Positions 22,491-23,095 of a DNA stretch of 23,095 bases are shown piece after piece (positions within the stretch are counted from its first letter, which is position 1; every line of letters begins with the position of its first letter). A program made the position numbers and the translations under genes. Source of the stretch: CAWKZT01 sp963854565 (GTDB taxonomy: Bacteria > Actinomycetota > Acidimicrobiia > Acidimicrobiales > JAHEJN01); the NCBI GenBank assembly GCA_963854565.1, contig CAWKZT010000014.1, forward strand, positions 1 through 23,095, read 5' to 3'. The notes under the pieces were generated by a model. That model worked only from the letters and a program-made list of their open reading frames with translations. It did not search any database and was not told where the DNA came from.

Positions 22491-23095
22491 CTAGGCCACC
22501 AACAATGCCACCACTGTGACCATGTTGAATCCAACGTGAGTCCAGATGCTTAGCCCAAGTCTCCCAAACCGATGTGCTGCTACACCAACAATCGCGCCGA
22601 AAAGGACAAGGGCGGGTAACTGCAAAAGCTGAAAATGGCTTAACCCGAAGACGAATGCTGTCATCAGGATTGCTGCGGTCGAGCCAATCTTGGCGCTCAG
22701 TGATTGTTGTACAAGGCCTCGGTAGTAAATCTCTTCCACAATCGGCGCGCCGATTCCAACCACTAGTACCAACAGACCTATGCCCAAGGCGGAGTCGGCC
22801 CGGTCCGACAATCCTCGAGCCGCCGCCGATACGTCTTGCTTGCCAAATAGCCAGAAGATTGGCACGTACAAGACCGGAACCAAGAGCAACTGGGTGACCG
22901 CTCCCAACAAGAGACCTCGGGGAGCGTCAGAAAGCTGTAGATGTACCCCAAACGTAGCAATCACCGAACGCTTCGATCGCCGTGCCACCAGCCACGCTGA
23001 TCCCCCTAGTCCTACCCAAAGCGGAATCTGGAGCAGTGCCACCATCCATAGGGGGATTCCTAGGGCCGTACCTGGTTGACCCGAGAGCAGTGTTT
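22491..23095 (-). CDS. CPBP family intramembrane protease, 5' end outside window
   Basis: CPBP (CAAX protease and bacteriocin-processing, Abi) proteins are membrane-embedded glutamic-type peptidases related to Rce1; bacterial roles vary and are mostly unknown. The visible part has about 6 hydrophobic segments and all three family motifs: EEIYYRG (EExxxR) in APIVEEIYYRGLVQQ, FGLSHFQ (FxxxH) and HVGFN (HxxxN/D) at the C-terminus. The frame is open to the window edge and reads GIPLWMVALLQIPLWVGLGGSAWLVARR as one membrane segment, so the ATG at 23045 is internal and the real start is beyond 23095. It lies 66 bases upstream of manB and could share its transcript. Confidence 0.9.
   Translation of the reverse strand, partial: TLLSGQPGTALGIPLWMVALLQIPLWVGLGGSAWLVARRSKRSVIATFGVHLQLSDAPRGLLLGAVTQLLLVPVLYVPIFWLFGKQDVSAAARGLSDRADSALGIGLLVLVVGIGAPIVEEIYYRGLVQQSLSAKIGSTAAILMTAFVFGLSHFQLLQLPALVLFGAIVGVAAHRFGRLGLSIWTHVGFNMVTVVALLVA

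Noticed and set aside
22491..23045. Complete 184-residue CPBP gene starting at the ATG at 23045
   Set aside because: The ATG lies in the middle of a membrane segment and the frame stays open with hydrophobic codons to the window edge, so the gene is cut by the window.
1..23095. CRISPR arrays, insertion sequences, phage genes or defence systems
   Set aside because: No direct-repeat arrays, transposase, integrase or terminal inverted repeats were found; gene content and order look like core chromosome.

Overview
The window is one chromosomal housekeeping segment of a moderately GC-rich bacterium, almost certainly an actinobacterium and possibly of the Acidimicrobiia type. The phylum call rests on four things: the GAAC-N4-GTTC SOS box at recA; gene groupings that match established actinobacterial neighbourhoods (recA / miaB / miaA / dapF; and manB / manA / SIS-isomerase, ahcY, comF, hpf, as around Rv3241c-Rv3257c of M. 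tuberculosis); a candidate SigR/SigH-type promoter at msrB; and long-form HPF. The class-level placement is a guess. I see no phage, IS element, CRISPR array, tRNA or rRNA, so this is mainly core genome with some unusual details.

Layout. 1-3997 (minus): recA, miaB, miaA and a partial dapF. recX, usually next to recA in actinobacteria, is absent. 3998-4311 is a divergent control region with a LexA-type box on the recA side and a thiol-stress-type promoter on the msrB side. 4312-5160 (plus): msrB and a NUDIX hydrolase. 5206-7070 (minus): an MFS exporter and a thioredoxin-fold protein without a CxxC. 7113-9719 (plus): a class I Fe-S fumarase and a D-2-hydroxyacid dehydrogenase-like protein. 9738-12691 (minus): an orphan membrane-anchored type I solute-binding protein, a short-chain polyprenyl diphosphate synthase and a shortened squalene/phytoene-synthase-like protein. 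12834-13598 (plus): an aldose-1-epimerase-like protein. 13595-16775 (minus): hpf, comF, a PhoU-like protein and a Na/Pi cotransporter. 16838-18286 (minus): ahcY with a structured leader. 18548-22424 (minus): phosphomannomutase fused in frame to a Trm112-like domain, manA and a PGI/PMI-type SIS isomerase, together a fructose-6-P / mannose-6-P / mannose-1-P interconversion operon. 22491-end (minus): a CPBP membrane protease, cut by the window edge.

The best candidates for something undescribed are: (1) the ahcY leader, which can form two mutually exclusive helices, the second a 9-bp GC-rich stem followed by a T-rich run just before the ribosome binding site, so it looks like an attenuator or riboswitch and does not match the known SAH riboswitch core; (2) the phosphomannomutase-Trm112 fusion with a good internal ribosome binding site; (3) a squalene/phytoene-synthase-like protein that lacks its N-terminal half and most of its second Asp motif; (4) a DapF with Ser where the first catalytic Cys should be. 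All are read by eye. No alignment, folding or database search was run.
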